From the NCBI GenBank assembly GCA_027083445.1, contig JALWOP010000392.1, positions 56,895 to 120,894 on the forward strand: DNA of 64,000 bases, read 5' to 3'. Positions 1 through 8,932 of the stretch are shown in pieces; position 1 is the first letter of the stretch; the number at the start of each line of letters is the position of its first letter. The notes below the pieces were generated by a model, which worked only from the letters and a program-made list of their open reading frames with translations, was not told where the DNA came from and made no database searches. The DNA is from Planctomycetota bacterium. Its GTDB lineage: Bacteria; Planctomycetota; UBA1135; GCA-002686595. The translations under genes and the position numbers were made by a program.

Positions 1-120
1 GTCGACATGGAGTCCGAAGTCACCTCCAGCCGCGAGAACCGGCTGCTCTACGAACTCTACTCATCGATCCTTCGCGGCCAGATGCGCCTGGTCGAAACCG
101 CCATCCGGAGCGAACGCTGA
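1..120 (+). CDS. flgB: Flagellar basal-body rod protein FlgB, C-terminal end (5' partial)
   Basis: The frame is open from the first base of the window to TGA at 118-120, giving 39 residues. The tail ends in an LLYELYSSILRGQMRLVETAI-type amphipathic helix, which resembles the C-terminal helix of FlgB. FlgB is a proximal rod subunit of the flagellum. Its stop overlaps the start of flgC (TGATG), the usual flgB-flgC-fliE order. Most of the gene lies upstream of the window. The call rests on this short tail and on gene order. Confidence 0.8.
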   Translation, partial: VDMESEVTSSRENRLLYELYSSILRGQMRLVETAIRSER

Positions 121-551
121 TGCAACCTCTCCAACGCATTTTCGGCGGGCTACGCATTGCCAGTACGGGCCTCAAGGCGGAGCGAGCCCGCGTAGACACC
201 ATCGCCAAGAACATCGCCAACGCTCAGGTCACCCGGGTCGAGAGCACCGGCGAGGCCTATCGCCGCGAGGTCGTCGATCTTGCGCCGATGATCCGCAGGA
301 CCGCTGCAGGCAACGAGATTGTCGGAGTGGAGGTCCGGGGTACGAGTGCGGATATGCGCACCCCCTTCCAAGAGGTCCACGACCCCGGTCATCCGGATGC
401 GGGCCCCGATGGAATCGTGCGCTATCCGAACGTCAACACCGTGCGGGAAATGGCCGACTTGATCACGGCTGCCCGCGCTTACGAAGCCAACCTCTCTGTG
501 CAGGATAACTTCGAGCGCATGCTCGACCGCGCCCTGCGCCTGATGGAGTAA
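120..551 (+). CDS. flgC: Flagellar basal-body rod protein FlgC
   Basis: The 143-residue product has the usual FlgC length. FlgC builds the proximal rod between the MS ring and distal rod. The N-terminal part contains the rod/hook signature (TIAKNIANAQVTRVEST, with the NIAN core). The C-terminus has the paired helix AARAYEANLSVQDNFERML typical of axial proteins. The ATG at 120 overlaps the flgB stop. fliE follows after 6 nt, so the genes are co-transcribed. Confidence 0.95.
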   Translation: MQPLQRIFGGLRIASTGLKAERARVDTIAKNIANAQVTRVESTGEAYRREVVDLAPMIRRTAAGNEIVGVEVRGTSADMRTPFQEVHDPGHPDAGPDGIVRYPNVNTVREMADLITAARAYEANLSVQDNFERMLDRALRLME

Positions 552-557
552 CCGGTC

Positions 558-893
558 ATGGTCCAAGGAGTAGGTAGCGGCCTAGGCCGCGCGGCCATCG
601 AAGCTGCGTTGAAGCAGATGCAGGAGCGTGCAGCTCGTGCCAAGGGTGATGCCGTCCTGCCGCAACAGCCCTCCGGAATCTCCTTCGGCGACAAGTTGAA
701 GACCTCTGTCGAGCAAGTCGATAGCGCCGTCAAGGCAACCGACGAGCTCCCGGTGAAGGTTCTTCGGGGCGAGATGGATTTCCATGAAGTCGCAGCCCAA
801 CTCAAGGAGTCTCAGCTCTCCTTCGAGTTCGCGATGCAGGTACGCAACAAGCTGATCGATGCCTACCGCGAAGTCATGCGGATGAACGTGTAA
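558..893 (+). CDS. fliE: Flagellar hook-basal body complex protein FliE
   Basis: The 111-residue protein links the MS ring to the rod. The C-terminal half (about residues 45-111) carries the FliE core: FGDKLKTSVEQVDSAVKATDEL followed later by AMQVRNKLIDAYREVMRM, near the standard C-terminus. Length and position between flgC and fliF fit the family. ATG at 558 is 6 nt after flgC. Confidence 0.93.
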   Translation: MVQGVGSGLGRAAIEAALKQMQERAARAKGDAVLPQQPSGISFGDKLKTSVEQVDSAVKATDELPVKVLRGEMDFHEVAAQLKESQLSFEFAMQVRNKLIDAYREVMRMNV

Positions 894-896
894 TCC

Positions 897-2453
897 ATGA
901 AGGACCTCCTCGCGACACTCTGGGAGCACGTCAAGAACACGACCGCCGAGACGCGGATCGTGATCGCGAGCGGCGTCGTGCTCGTCTTCCTCACCGCCGG
1001 CTGGATGGCCTACCGCTCCGCCAACCCGCGTATGGTGCCCGCCTTTTCGGGGCTCGATAACTCCAGCTTCAGTGCCGTCACCAACGCCCTTGCGACCGCC
1101 GGAATCCGCTTCGACGCCAGTTCGCCCCCCGGCCCCTTCATCGTCTTCGTTCCCGCGGACGACATCTACAAGGCTCGCAACGCCGTCGCCACCCATTCGG
1201 CACTCGATCTGGGCTCCAAGGGTATCGACACCAGTCAGGGCGTCAGCAGCATCTTCGACCCGGCCGCCAAACGCCTGCTCGAGAACAACAAGCGCGACTG
1301 GCAGGATCTAGAGAAACAGCTCGAGGCCTTCACCTTCGTCCAGACCGCGGTCGTCCGTGCCTCCGGGCCTCCGCCCTCTCCCTTCAGGCCCACCCAACCC
1401 CAGACCGTCTCCGTCGTCGTGCGCCTGCGGGGCAGTGCTGCCCTCGATTCCGGTCAGCGGCGAGCCCTAGCGAGTACGGTACGCAACGGGGCTCACGTTC
1501 CCGAAGAGAACATCACGATCACCGATCAGAACGGCCAGTTGATCTTCGACGGCGCCGAGGATCAGAGCCTGGATGAATACATCCGCTTCGAGAAGGAATG
1601 GGCCGATCTGTGGACCGCCCGCGCCCAAGCGCAGCTCGACACCATGTTCGGGCCGGGCCTGACCAAGGTCAGTGTCTCGGGAGAGTTCGATTTCTCGACG
1701 ACCGAATCGGTCAACGAAGCCTTCGATCCTACGAAGTTGAAGGTCTCCGAAAACGCGACCGAATCCAAGACCCCCATCGAGCTCGATTCCGGTGTGCCTC
1801 TCAGCACCCCCTCTGGGGGACCGGCGGGATTGCAGGCCAACCTCCAGGCCACTCCCAAACCTCTCGCATCCGGTGTCGCCGAAGCATCCGAGTCACAGAC
1901 ATCCTCCAGCTACGTCTATGGCCGAACCACCACGCACACTGAAGTCGGCGCACCTCTCTTGAAGCACATCGCGATCTCGCTTGCAGTGCACGACTCGCTC
2001 AAAGATCGCTTGGCTGAAGCGGAGCAGATGATCAAGGGTCTCGTCCGCTTCGACCCTGAGAGGGACGAGCTCTACAGCGCCGCGCTGCCCCTGGCCAGTG
2101 TCACCCTGGATGATGAAGGCCAGCCGGTCTTGCCCACCGCCGAGCCGGCTCCCGAGCCTCCCAGCCGCATCGTCACGCTGCTCATCGAGCACGGTGTCGA
2201 GATCTTGGCCGCGGGTGCCTTTCTTCTGGTTCTCCTACGAAGCCTGCGGCGCGGAGTGGCAGCCCCGCCCGCCGTCGAAGTCGAGAATGCCGCCCCGAGC
2301 ATCACGGACCTGATGTCGGAGGAGGAACTCGACATGGACCTGCTTGCCCGCAAGCACGTCGAGCAGATGCTGGAAGAGGATCCGGAGAAGGTCGCCTCGT
2401 TGCTCTCGCGCTGGGCCCTCGGTGAGAACTTCTACGCGAAGGCCAAGTCATGA
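897..2453 (+). CDS. fliF: Flagellar MS-ring protein FliF
   Basis: FliF forms the membrane MS ring that houses the export gate. The 518-residue protein has the expected layout: a first transmembrane helix near residues 20-38, a periplasmic YscJ/FliF ring domain (VPADDIYKARNAVA onwards), a Ser/Pro-rich linker near 300-345, and a second transmembrane helix near 424-445 before a short acidic cytoplasmic tail that would bind FliG. ATG at 897 follows fliE by 3 nt and the stop overlaps fliG (ATGA). Confidence 0.97.
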   Translation: MKDLLATLWEHVKNTTAETRIVIASGVVLVFLTAGWMAYRSANPRMVPAFSGLDNSSFSAVTNALATAGIRFDASSPPGPFIVFVPADDIYKARNAVATHSALDLGSKGIDTSQGVSSIFDPAAKRLLENNKRDWQDLEKQLEAFTFVQTAVVRASGPPPSPFRPTQPQTVSVVVRLRGSAALDSGQRRALASTVRNGAHVPEENITITDQNGQLIFDGAEDQSLDEYIRFEKEWADLWTARAQAQLDTMFGPGLTKVSVSGEFDFSTTESVNEAFDPTKLKVSENATESKTPIELDSGVPLSTPSGGPAGLQANLQATPKPLASGVAEASESQTSSSYVYGRTTTHTEVGAPLLKHIAISLAVHDSLKDRLAEAEQMIKGLVRFDPERDELYSAALPLASVTLDDEGQPVLPTAEPAPEPPSRIVTLLIEHGVEILAAGAFLLVLLRSLRRGVAAPPAVEVENAAPSITDLMSEEELDMDLLARKHVEQMLEEDPEKVASLLSRWALGENFYAKAKS

Positions 2454-3475
2454 CCGAACAGGAACGCACCAGCCCGGGAACGCATCGGGTGGCTGCCTTC
2501 CTCCTGTCTCTCGACAAGGAAGCCAGCGCGAACATCATGCGTCACCTGGACCCCAAGATCATCTCTGATGTCGCGGAGGCAATGACGGAACTCGAGCCCG
2601 ACCTCTGCACGCCCGAAGCCGTGGACGCTCTCTATGAAGACCTCGCCCGTACGGTCTACAAGCGTACAGGCGTGCGGCCGCAGGACGATTTCGAACTGCA
2701 TGAGATTCTGGAATCGACCTTCGGTAAGGAGGAGGCCGAGCGCGTCATCCGAAGCATCTATGAGCGGCGCCGTAAGGAGCAGCCCTTCGGTTTCGTGGAG
2801 CAGCATCAGCCCGAGGTCGTGGTACGCGTCCTGGCCGAGGAATCTCCCGCCGTCGTCGCCCTGGTCATGGCCCACATCGCCCCCACGGTCTCTGCGGAGG
2901 TCCTGGCCCGCTTCAGTGAGAGCGAGGCACTCGACATCGTCAAACGCATGGCCAACATCAACCCCCCTGGAATCGAGACGATGCTCGCCATCGCCGACGA
3001 CCTCCAGGGACGCCTGATCTTGGAGGCCTCCATGCCCCCCCCACCGGATCCGGCCGACAGCTTGAAGAGCGTCGCTGAGCTGCTGAATTACTCTGCCAGC
3101 GACGTCGAGAAGGCCGTTCTCGAGGGCCTCGAAGAGGAAGACGAATCGATGGCGGCCCAGGTGCGTGAGTTCATGTTCACCTGGGAGGATCTGGCCACGA
3201 TCGAGAAGCGTGCCATGCAGAAGATCCTCGCTTCGGTCGACACGCGCACCCTCTCCCTGTCTCTCAAGGGTTGCTCTCCGGAAGTCGAACGCAACATCAT
3301 GGCCAACCTCTCCTCGCGTGTGCGTGAGATGGTGGCCGATGAACGCGAACTCCTCGGCCAGGTTCCTCTCTCCGAGGTCGTCCAGGCGCGCAACGAGGTC
3401 ATGCTGGCCGTGCGCGGCCTGATGGAATCCGGTGAGTTCAACCCCGCCCGCGCCGGAGAGGAGCTGGTGAGCTAG
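2450..3475 (+). CDS. fliG: Flagellar motor switch protein FliG
   Basis: FliG couples the MS ring to the C-ring and contacts the stator. The 341-residue length is typical. The N-terminal region (RVAAFLLSLDKEASANIMRHLD) and the middle and C-terminal armadillo-like repeats (HIAPTVSAEVLARF; FMFTWEDLATIEKRAMQKILASVD) match FliG. The conserved FMFTWEDL element precedes the charged torque helix region. The ATG overlaps the fliF stop and the TAG overlaps the fliH GTG. Confidence 0.97.
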   Translation: MTEQERTSPGTHRVAAFLLSLDKEASANIMRHLDPKIISDVAEAMTELEPDLCTPEAVDALYEDLARTVYKRTGVRPQDDFELHEILESTFGKEEAERVIRSIYERRRKEQPFGFVEQHQPEVVVRVLAEESPAVVALVMAHIAPTVSAEVLARFSESEALDIVKRMANINPPGIETMLAIADDLQGRLILEASMPPPPDPADSLKSVAELLNYSASDVEKAVLEGLEEEDESMAAQVREFMFTWEDLATIEKRAMQKILASVDTRTLSLSLKGCSPEVERNIMANLSSRVREMVADERELLGQVPLSEVVQARNEVMLAVRGLMESGEFNPARAGEELVS

Positions 3476-4023
3476 TGGCCCCCACCATTCGGCTACACGC
3501 CCCCCCCAGCGGGGTGCACAGGCTCCACTCCAGCCTGCAGGAGGTACGCGACGCACATGTTGCGACCATCGAGCGCGAGGCCTTTGCACAAGGATTCGAG
3601 GCCGGGCGTCAGGAAGCGATGGATTCGGGTGTGAAGGCACTGGACAAGGCCATCGCCCAGCTCGAACAGCGCGCCGGTGAAGCCAGCAAGGAACTCGGGC
3701 AGATATCAGTCGAACTCGGGGTCGAGATCGCACGTGCGCTCGTGCAAGTCCAGATCGAAGCCGGTGACTACGACCTGGAACGCATCTTGCGCAGTACGCT
3801 GGCCGATTCGGGGATTGGGCGCGGTGATGTCGTCGTGCATGTCAACCCGGAGGATCACGCCACCATCGAAGCGGCCGGTTTCCGCAGCGGAACGACCTTT
3901 GCCGTGGATCCCAGCCTCCCACGTGGCGACGTCCATCTTGCGACCCCCCGTGGTCTTCTCGTGCGCGATGTCGAGGACATCCTGAGCACGGTTCGAGAGC
4001 AACTCCTGGAGGATCTGGCGTGA
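3475..4023 (+). CDS. fliH: Flagellar export ATPase regulator FliH
   Basis: A 182-residue FliH-like protein, the stator-like partner of the export ATPase FliI. Features are an early QEVRDAHVATIEREAFAQGFEAGRQ segment, alanine-rich helices and a C-terminal half (EIARALVQVQIEAGDYDLERILRSTL; VVHVNPEDHATIE) like the FliH/V-ATPase E-subunit domain. The GTG at 3475 uses the last base of the fliG stop. The 3' end overlaps fliI by 4 nt, indicating translational coupling. Confidence 0.85.
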   Translation: MAPTIRLHAPPSGVHRLHSSLQEVRDAHVATIEREAFAQGFEAGRQEAMDSGVKALDKAIAQLEQRAGEASKELGQISVELGVEIARALVQVQIEAGDYDLERILRSTLADSGIGRGDVVVHVNPEDHATIEAAGFRSGTTFAVDPSLPRGDVHLATPRGLLVRDVEDILSTVREQLLEDLA

Positions 4024-5348
4024 TCGCTCTCGACAGGGACCGGATGCGAGCCACCATCCAACGTAGCTGTAAGCCCCACTTCCGGGGCCACGTCGAGGAG
4101 GTGTCTGGAGTCCTGGTCGAAGCCCAAGGCGTTCCGTCAGCCGTTGGAGAGATCTGTCGCATCGAGCTCCGACAGGGCGCCATCGATGCCGAGGTAGTCG
4201 GTTTCCGCGGCACGAGGACGCTGCTCATGCCCCACGGGAACATCGACGGCATCGCGCCGGGACAGAACGTCTTCGCTTTGGAGCGCTCCTTTTCGATTCA
4301 AGTTGGAGAGGATCTCCTGGGCCGAACACTGGACGGCTTCGGAGCTCCTCTCGATGGCCGCTCGTTGCCCTCCGGCGGCACCCCACGCTCGGTGCGGCAG
4401 GAGGCTCCTCCCCCTCTACAACGCCCTCCGATCCGTGAGGCTCTGACAACCGGAGTGCGAGCGATCGACGGCCTCAATACGCTAGGGCGGGGCCAACGCC
4501 TAGGGATCTTTGCCGGGTCCGGCGTCGGCAAGTCCACCCTCCTTGGGCAGATCACACGCGGAACCGATGCGGACGTCGTCGTCGTTTGCCTCGTCGGAGA
4601 GCGGGGAAGAGAGGTCGAGGATTTCCGCAGCCAGGTGCTCGGCGAAGAGGGCCTGAAGCGCAGCGTGTTGGTCGTCGCGACCTCCGACCGCCCTCCCATC
4701 GAGCGCTACCTGGCCCCCTTCGTGGCGGTAACCATCGCGGAGCACTTCCGGGATCAGGGCGGGGATGTCCTGCTCGTCTTGGACTCGATGACACGCTTTG
4801 CCCTGGCCTCGCGTGAGATCGGTCTGGCTGCCGGGGAGCCGCCCACGGTGCGCGGCTTCCCTCCGAGCTTCTTCGCCACCGTCCCCAAGCTCGTCGAACG
4901 CATGGGCCGAACGACCAGCGGCAGCATCACCGGACTCTTGACCGTCTTGCTCGAGGGTGATGATCCCCACGAGCCGGTAGCCGACACCCTGCGTGGCTTG
5001 CTCGATGGGCACCTCTTGCTCTCTCGGGACCTGGCTGCCGAAGGTCACTATCCCGCGATCGACGTCTTGCAGAGCCTCTCCCGCCTAATGCCCGAGCTGG
5101 CCGACGCCGATCACTTGGCCGCCGCCGGAGCGATGCGGGCGGACCTAGCCGCTTACCAAGCGGGCCGGGACTTGATCGACATCGGAGCCTACCGCGAGGG
5201 TGCGAATGCACGCCTCGACCAGGCCCTGGCGCGTCTCCCCGCCATTCAGGCCTTCCTCCGCCAGGGAACCCATGACCCGACCACGCTGGACGAGACGCGT
5301 GAGTTCCTCTCCTTGATCGCAGCCGCCGGCCATGAGGAGCAAGCATGA
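4020..5348 (+). CDS. fliI: Flagellum-specific ATP synthase FliI
   Basis: FliI is the hexameric ATPase of the flagellar type III export apparatus. The 442-residue protein has a Walker A motif (GSGVGKST, about residues 166-173), an acidic Walker B (VLLVLDSMTRFALA, about 250-263) and the family signature EPPTVRGFPPSFF after it. The C-terminal helical domain is complete. GTG at 4020 overlaps the fliH stop and the 3' end overlaps fliJ by 4 nt. Confidence 0.98.
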   Translation: MIALDRDRMRATIQRSCKPHFRGHVEEVSGVLVEAQGVPSAVGEICRIELRQGAIDAEVVGFRGTRTLLMPHGNIDGIAPGQNVFALERSFSIQVGEDLLGRTLDGFGAPLDGRSLPSGGTPRSVRQEAPPPLQRPPIREALTTGVRAIDGLNTLGRGQRLGIFAGSGVGKSTLLGQITRGTDADVVVVCLVGERGREVEDFRSQVLGEEGLKRSVLVVATSDRPPIERYLAPFVAVTIAEHFRDQGGDVLLVLDSMTRFALASREIGLAAGEPPTVRGFPPSFFATVPKLVERMGRTTSGSITGLLTVLLEGDDPHEPVADTLRGLLDGHLLLSRDLAAEGHYPAIDVLQSLSRLMPELADADHLAAAGAMRADLAAYQAGRDLIDIGAYREGANARLDQALARLPAIQAFLRQGTHDPTTLDETREFLSLIAAAGHEEQA

Positions 5349-5797
5349 CCCTGCGCTCCAAACGACTGGCACGCATCCTGCGAATTCGGAAGGTGCAGGA
5401 AGAGCAGGCGCGCGCCCTCTGGCTCGAAGCCGAACTGGCAGCGACGCGCTCGGAAGAGCGGGCGTCGGAACTCGGCCGGGCACGCCGGAACATGGTCTCC
5501 CACCTTGGAGAACGGCTCTGTGGCCTCCCCCCTGCATGGGTCCTGCTCTCCCACGAGCAGCTCGAGCGGGTAGGACAGAAGCTCAGGATTCGACGCGAGC
5601 GGGCCAGGACTCTGCGCTCGCAGGCTGAGGCGGCCAGAGAACCGTGGGCGGAGAGACGTACTGCTGCCAAGGGGCTCGAACGCCTCCTCGAGAGAGCGAA
5701 GAGCAAGGAATACATGCAGGCCCTGGCCCTCGAAACCCGAGAGCTCGACGAACTCAACATGGAACGCGCCGCGCGTCGGCCAAGGAGTGAGCAATGA
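5345..5797 (+). CDS. fliJ: Flagellar export protein FliJ-like
   Basis: A 150-residue, strongly charged, all-helical protein (many Arg, Glu, Leu, Ala) whose length and place immediately after fliI fit FliJ, the coiled-coil stalk of the export ATPase. It opens with LRSKRLARILRIRKVQEEQAR, like FliJ's RLxxVLxxRxxxEE start. Sequence conservation is low in this family, so the call leans on position and coiled-coil character. ATG overlaps fliI. Confidence 0.8.
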   Translation: MTLRSKRLARILRIRKVQEEQARALWLEAELAATRSEERASELGRARRNMVSHLGERLCGLPPAWVLLSHEQLERVGQKLRIRRERARTLRSQAEAAREPWAERRTAAKGLERLLERAKSKEYMQALALETRELDELNMERAARRPRSEQ

Positions 5798-6549
5798 ACG
5801 GAAAGATCCTGAAATACGTGGCCTACGGACTCGGCGCAGTCACGCTGCTCGCCGGCTCCTTCTTCCTGTTCGCCGCCCTCTCGGGTACTCCCCTCTCGGA
5901 GATGCAGGGAGTCGGTGCCGCCTTCCCCGAGAAAGAATCCACCCCAGCAAACGCCAGCCAGGCCTTGCCTCATCCCCAGGATGAGCTCGACGGAGACCGC
6001 CGCTCTTCGGAGCAGATCCTGCAGGAGGCAGCCTCTCCTCTGAAGGCTTTCCTCTTGCCCTCGGGCTTCAGCGCCGCGGAATTGAGCGAGCTCGAGAGTG
6101 CTCTCAAGAAGCGCATGGCCGAGCTCGATCGTCGTAGCCGCGACCTGGACGAGCGCGAAAAGCAACTCGAGGAGGATCGCGCGCTCTATGACGAGCTCTT
6201 CGCCGAACTCGAGGTACTGCGCAACAACCTCCTCGAACAGAGCGAGGAGGCCGAGGCTCGCTCCGAAGAGGTCGCCGCCAAGGAGGCTGCCCTGCAACAG
6301 AGTCGCCGGGCCAACTTCGCTGCCCTGGCTAAGACCTTCTATGGGGAGGATGCCGGCAAGCCTGAAGAGGTCGCTCCCTTGCTCGTCAAGTACAGCCCCG
6401 AGGATGCAGCCCTGATCCTGATCGCCCTACCCGATGAGCGCGCCGCCAAACTCGTGACCGCGGTCATGCGGCAGGCCGGGGGAGACGAACGGGCCATGGC
6501 ACTGCAGCGGGCCTACATGGATGCCCGAGCGGGAGCAGCGGCAAAGTAG
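5794..6549 (+). CDS. MotE-like membrane-anchored coiled-coil protein
   Basis: A 251-residue protein with one N-terminal transmembrane helix (about residues 9-29), a periplasmic Pro/Ser-rich stretch, a long coiled coil (about 97-172, rich in EELEALE-type heptads) and a C-terminal helical part (LLVKYSPEDAALILIALPDERAAKLVTAVM) resembling the MgtE-N/FliG-like fold of MotE. MotE proteins chaperone the stator protein MotB in some bacteria. Position just before motA-motB supports that role. Assignment is by architecture, not strong motif identity. Confidence 0.65.
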   Translation: MNGKILKYVAYGLGAVTLLAGSFFLFAALSGTPLSEMQGVGAAFPEKESTPANASQALPHPQDELDGDRRSSEQILQEAASPLKAFLLPSGFSAAELSELESALKKRMAELDRRSRDLDEREKQLEEDRALYDELFAELEVLRNNLLEQSEEAEARSEEVAAKEAALQQSRRANFAALAKTFYGEDAGKPEEVAPLLVKYSPEDAALILIALPDERAAKLVTAVMRQAGGDERAMALQRAYMDARAGAAAK

Positions 6550-6615
6550 TTCGCCCGCTGAGCCTAACCAACGCCGTGGCAAGGGTTTAGGGCCGGGAAC
6601 CCCCTGAGCAGCCCA

Positions 6616-6643
6616 TCAAGGGATCGGCCCATTCAGCCGATAA
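6616..6643 (+). promoter_or_regulatory. Putative sigma-28 (FliA) promoter of motA
   Basis: An exact match to the sigma-28 -10 element GCCGATAA lies at 6636-6643. A TCAA at 6616-6619 stands 16 nt before it (consensus TAAA with 15 nt), so the -35 is imperfect. It lies in the 121-nt gap after the MotE-like gene and 27 nt before the motA ATG, where a late flagellar promoter would be expected. Confidence 0.55.
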
Positions 6644-6670
6644 CGACTGCGGTAGCCCCAGCCGACCCCC

Positions 6671-7441
6671 ATGGACATCAACACCATCATCGGTACCGCC
6701 CTGGCCTTCATCCTGGTCCTCGTGGCCATGGCGGTCGGCCCTGGCGGCATCGGCATCTTCATCCACATCCCCTCCGCGACGATCGTGCTCGGCGGAACGG
6801 TGGCGGTGACGATGATGGCCTTCCCGCTCGAAGAGTTGAAGGCCCTCATCAAGGTGATGATGGTGACGGCGATCCGCAAGCAATCCACTCCTACCGAGGA
6901 GATCGAGCGCATCGTCAGCTACGCGAACCTGGCCCGCAAGGAGGGCTTGCTCGCCCTGGAGACGAAGCTACAGAGCGTCGACGACGCCTTCTTCGCCAAG
7001 GGCATCCAACTCGTCATCGACGGATTCGGGGCCGACACGGTGCGAGACATCATGGAACTCGAGGCGGAGTGGGAGAAACAGCGCCACGAGACGGGCCGCA
7101 AGATCCTCGACCAGATGGGGGCCTTCGCTCCCGCCTTCGGAATGATCGGCACGCTGGTCGGACTGGTGCAGATGCTCCAGGACCTCTCCGATCCCAGCTC
7201 GATCGGCATCGGCATGGCCACCGCGCTCCTGACGACGCTCTACGGTGCGGTACTGGCCAACATGATCTGCATCCCCCTGGCCGGCAAGCTCGACCAGATC
7301 TCCAAGCAGGAGGTCCTGCTTCGCAGCTTGATGATCGAAGGCATCGTCGCCATCCAGTCCGGTGAGAAGCCGCAGCTAATCAAGGAGAAGCTCAAGGGCT
7401 TCCTGGCTCCCAGCATGCGTGAGACGGTGGAGGCCAGTTGA
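6671..7441 (+). CDS. motA: Flagellar stator protein MotA
   Basis: The 256-residue protein is the outer stator subunit that converts ion flow into rotation. It has two N-terminal membrane helices, a cytoplasmic region with FPLEELKALIKVM and a segment ending in QKRHETGRKILDQMGAFAPAFGMIGTLVGLVQML, then the last helices. The conserved prolines around the third and fourth helices are present. PomA-like length. It follows a putative sigma-28 promoter and precedes two motB genes. Confidence 0.97.
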   Translation: MDINTIIGTALAFILVLVAMAVGPGGIGIFIHIPSATIVLGGTVAVTMMAFPLEELKALIKVMMVTAIRKQSTPTEEIERIVSYANLARKEGLLALETKLQSVDDAFFAKGIQLVIDGFGADTVRDIMELEAEWEKQRHETGRKILDQMGAFAPAFGMIGTLVGLVQMLQDLSDPSSIGIGMATALLTTLYGAVLANMICIPLAGKLDQISKQEVLLRSLMIEGIVAIQSGEKPQLIKEKLKGFLAPSMRETVEAS

Positions 7442-7444
7442 ACG

Positions 7445-8227
7445 ATGGGCGAAAAGGTCATCGTCAAGGTCAAGGATGTGGACGGCGGTCTCGAGGGAGC
7501 GCCGCTGTGGATCACCACGTTCGTCGACATGACCTCGCTCCTGGTGACCTTCTTCATCCTGCTCTTCACCTTCAGCTCGATCCGTGACTACGACGCCTTC
7601 AGCTATCCCAAGAACCTGATCGGGACCCGCGGTATTGCGGATTCGGCAGGCCTGACCGATCTCGTGGCGCCCAATGACGACATCATGCAGGCCTACGATC
7701 TCTCCCGGGGTGCGCGCGCTCCTCATGCGCGCCCAGCAGATGAACTGCCGGAGAACATCGAGGAGATGGGGCAGAAGCTGACCAATGAGCACGTCGAGAT
7801 CGACCTGCGGCGCGCCCAAAACGGCCTGCGCATCGTCTTCCCGCCCCGAGCCGGCTTCAGCCCCGGATCCGCCTTCGTGAACGCGCCCCTACGGGCCGCC
7901 CTGCGCGAGCTGGGACGCACCATGGAGCACTATCCCTATGTGGTCCTCCTCGAAGGCTATACGGACAACGCTTTCACGCCCACTCCCAGCTACCCCACCG
8001 CCGAAGACCTTTCCCTGGCTCGCGCGACTGCCGCAGCCCAGGTGCTCATCGAAGAGAGCAATTTGGATCCGGCCCTGATCCAAGTCGCGGGACGGGGTAC
8101 AGCTCGGCCCCGCTCGACCGGTGACGGATCCGCTCTCGATCGGCGCCTCGACCGCAGGGTCGAGGCGGTCATCATCGCCATGGAGCGCAACCGGGCCAAG
8201 CTCTACGAAGCGGAGGTGTCTCGATGA
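7445..8227 (+). CDS. motB: Flagellar stator protein MotB, copy 1
   Basis: 260 residues. A single N-terminal transmembrane helix contains Asp28 (TFVDMTSLLVTFFILLF), equivalent to the ion-binding Asp32 of E. coli MotB. The C-terminal OmpA-like peptidoglycan-binding domain spans about residues 125-250 (LEGYTDN, SLARATAAAQVLIE, QVAGRGTARP). It anchors the stator to peptidoglycan. ATG lies 3 nt after motA. It overlaps the next, paralogous motB by 4 nt. Whether this copy or the second works with MotA cannot be told from sequence. Confidence 0.93.
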   Translation: MGEKVIVKVKDVDGGLEGAPLWITTFVDMTSLLVTFFILLFTFSSIRDYDAFSYPKNLIGTRGIADSAGLTDLVAPNDDIMQAYDLSRGARAPHARPADELPENIEEMGQKLTNEHVEIDLRRAQNGLRIVFPPRAGFSPGSAFVNAPLRAALRELGRTMEHYPYVVLLEGYTDNAFTPTPSYPTAEDLSLARATAAAQVLIEESNLDPALIQVAGRGTARPRSTGDGSALDRRLDRRVEAVIIAMERNRAKLYEAEVSR

Positions 8228-8928
8228 GTGACGAGAAACCCCGGGTCAAGATCGTCGAGAACGTCATCACCAAGGAAGGCGCACCCGCCTACATGGTGTC
8301 GTTCGGTGACATGATGACGCTGATCCTTTGCTTCTTCATCCTGCTGGTGGCCATGTCCCGGGAGCGTGACTTCGGGATGGTGGCCAGGGGCGTGGGTTCC
8401 TTTGTGATGGCTGTCGAATCCCACGGTCTGAACGGAATCCTCGGCGGGGCGGAACGCCAGGACGTCTTCGATCAGGTCCGTCGGCGCTTCAACCTACCTC
8501 CCGAACCCGACCCCGAGCGCAGAACGGATATGAATCTAGCCAGCACGAGTGAGATGGTCCGCGCCGAGATGGTCGACTCGCTGCGCCCCAGACGGGAACT
8601 GCACCAGCCACGGCTGGCCGTTTTCGCCCGCGCATCATCCGAACTCGATGCCTCTTCGCGTGACTACATTGCGAGCCTGGCCGAGTCTCTCAGGCCGGCT
8701 GCAGGCCAACTGCTCATCCTGGAAGGACATGCAGCCCCCGACATTCAAGGAGCCAACTCCCTGGCCTATGCCCGCGCTCAGGCCGTCGCCCGTTACCTGA
8801 TCGAAGAGCACCACTTCAAGCCCGAGCGGGTCTCCGCCCGAGCCTGGCTCGTCGAGCTCGAGACGCCGAGACGCGAGACCAACATCGTCAACGCCCGACT
8901 CGTCTTCCCCCCCACCAAAGAGGATTGA
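8224..8928 (+). CDS. Flagellar stator protein MotB, copy 2
   Basis: A second MotB paralogue of 234 residues. Asp29 lies in its transmembrane helix (FGDMMTLILCFFILLVAMS) and an OmpA-like C-terminal domain follows (LEGHAAPDIQGANSLAYARAQAVARYLIEE). The overall plan equals copy 1 but sequence identity is low, and the helix and linker differ. The overlapping ATGA start indicates coupled translation and roughly equal amounts, so a mixed MotB1/MotB2 dimer is possible. The OmpA domain keeps the helix that follows the ligand-binding loop. Confidence 0.9.
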   Translation: MSDEKPRVKIVENVITKEGAPAYMVSFGDMMTLILCFFILLVAMSRERDFGMVARGVGSFVMAVESHGLNGILGGAERQDVFDQVRRRFNLPPEPDPERRTDMNLASTSEMVRAEMVDSLRPRRELHQPRLAVFARASSELDASSRDYIASLAESLRPAAGQLLILEGHAAPDIQGANSLAYARAQAVARYLIEEHHFKPERVSARAWLVELETPRRETNIVNARLVFPPTKED

Positions 8929-8932
8929 CCCC

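Noticed and set aside
6575..6592. Sigma-54-like TGGCA before motA
   Set aside because: The GG-GC spacing is off by two bases; the sigma-28 element is a better explanation.
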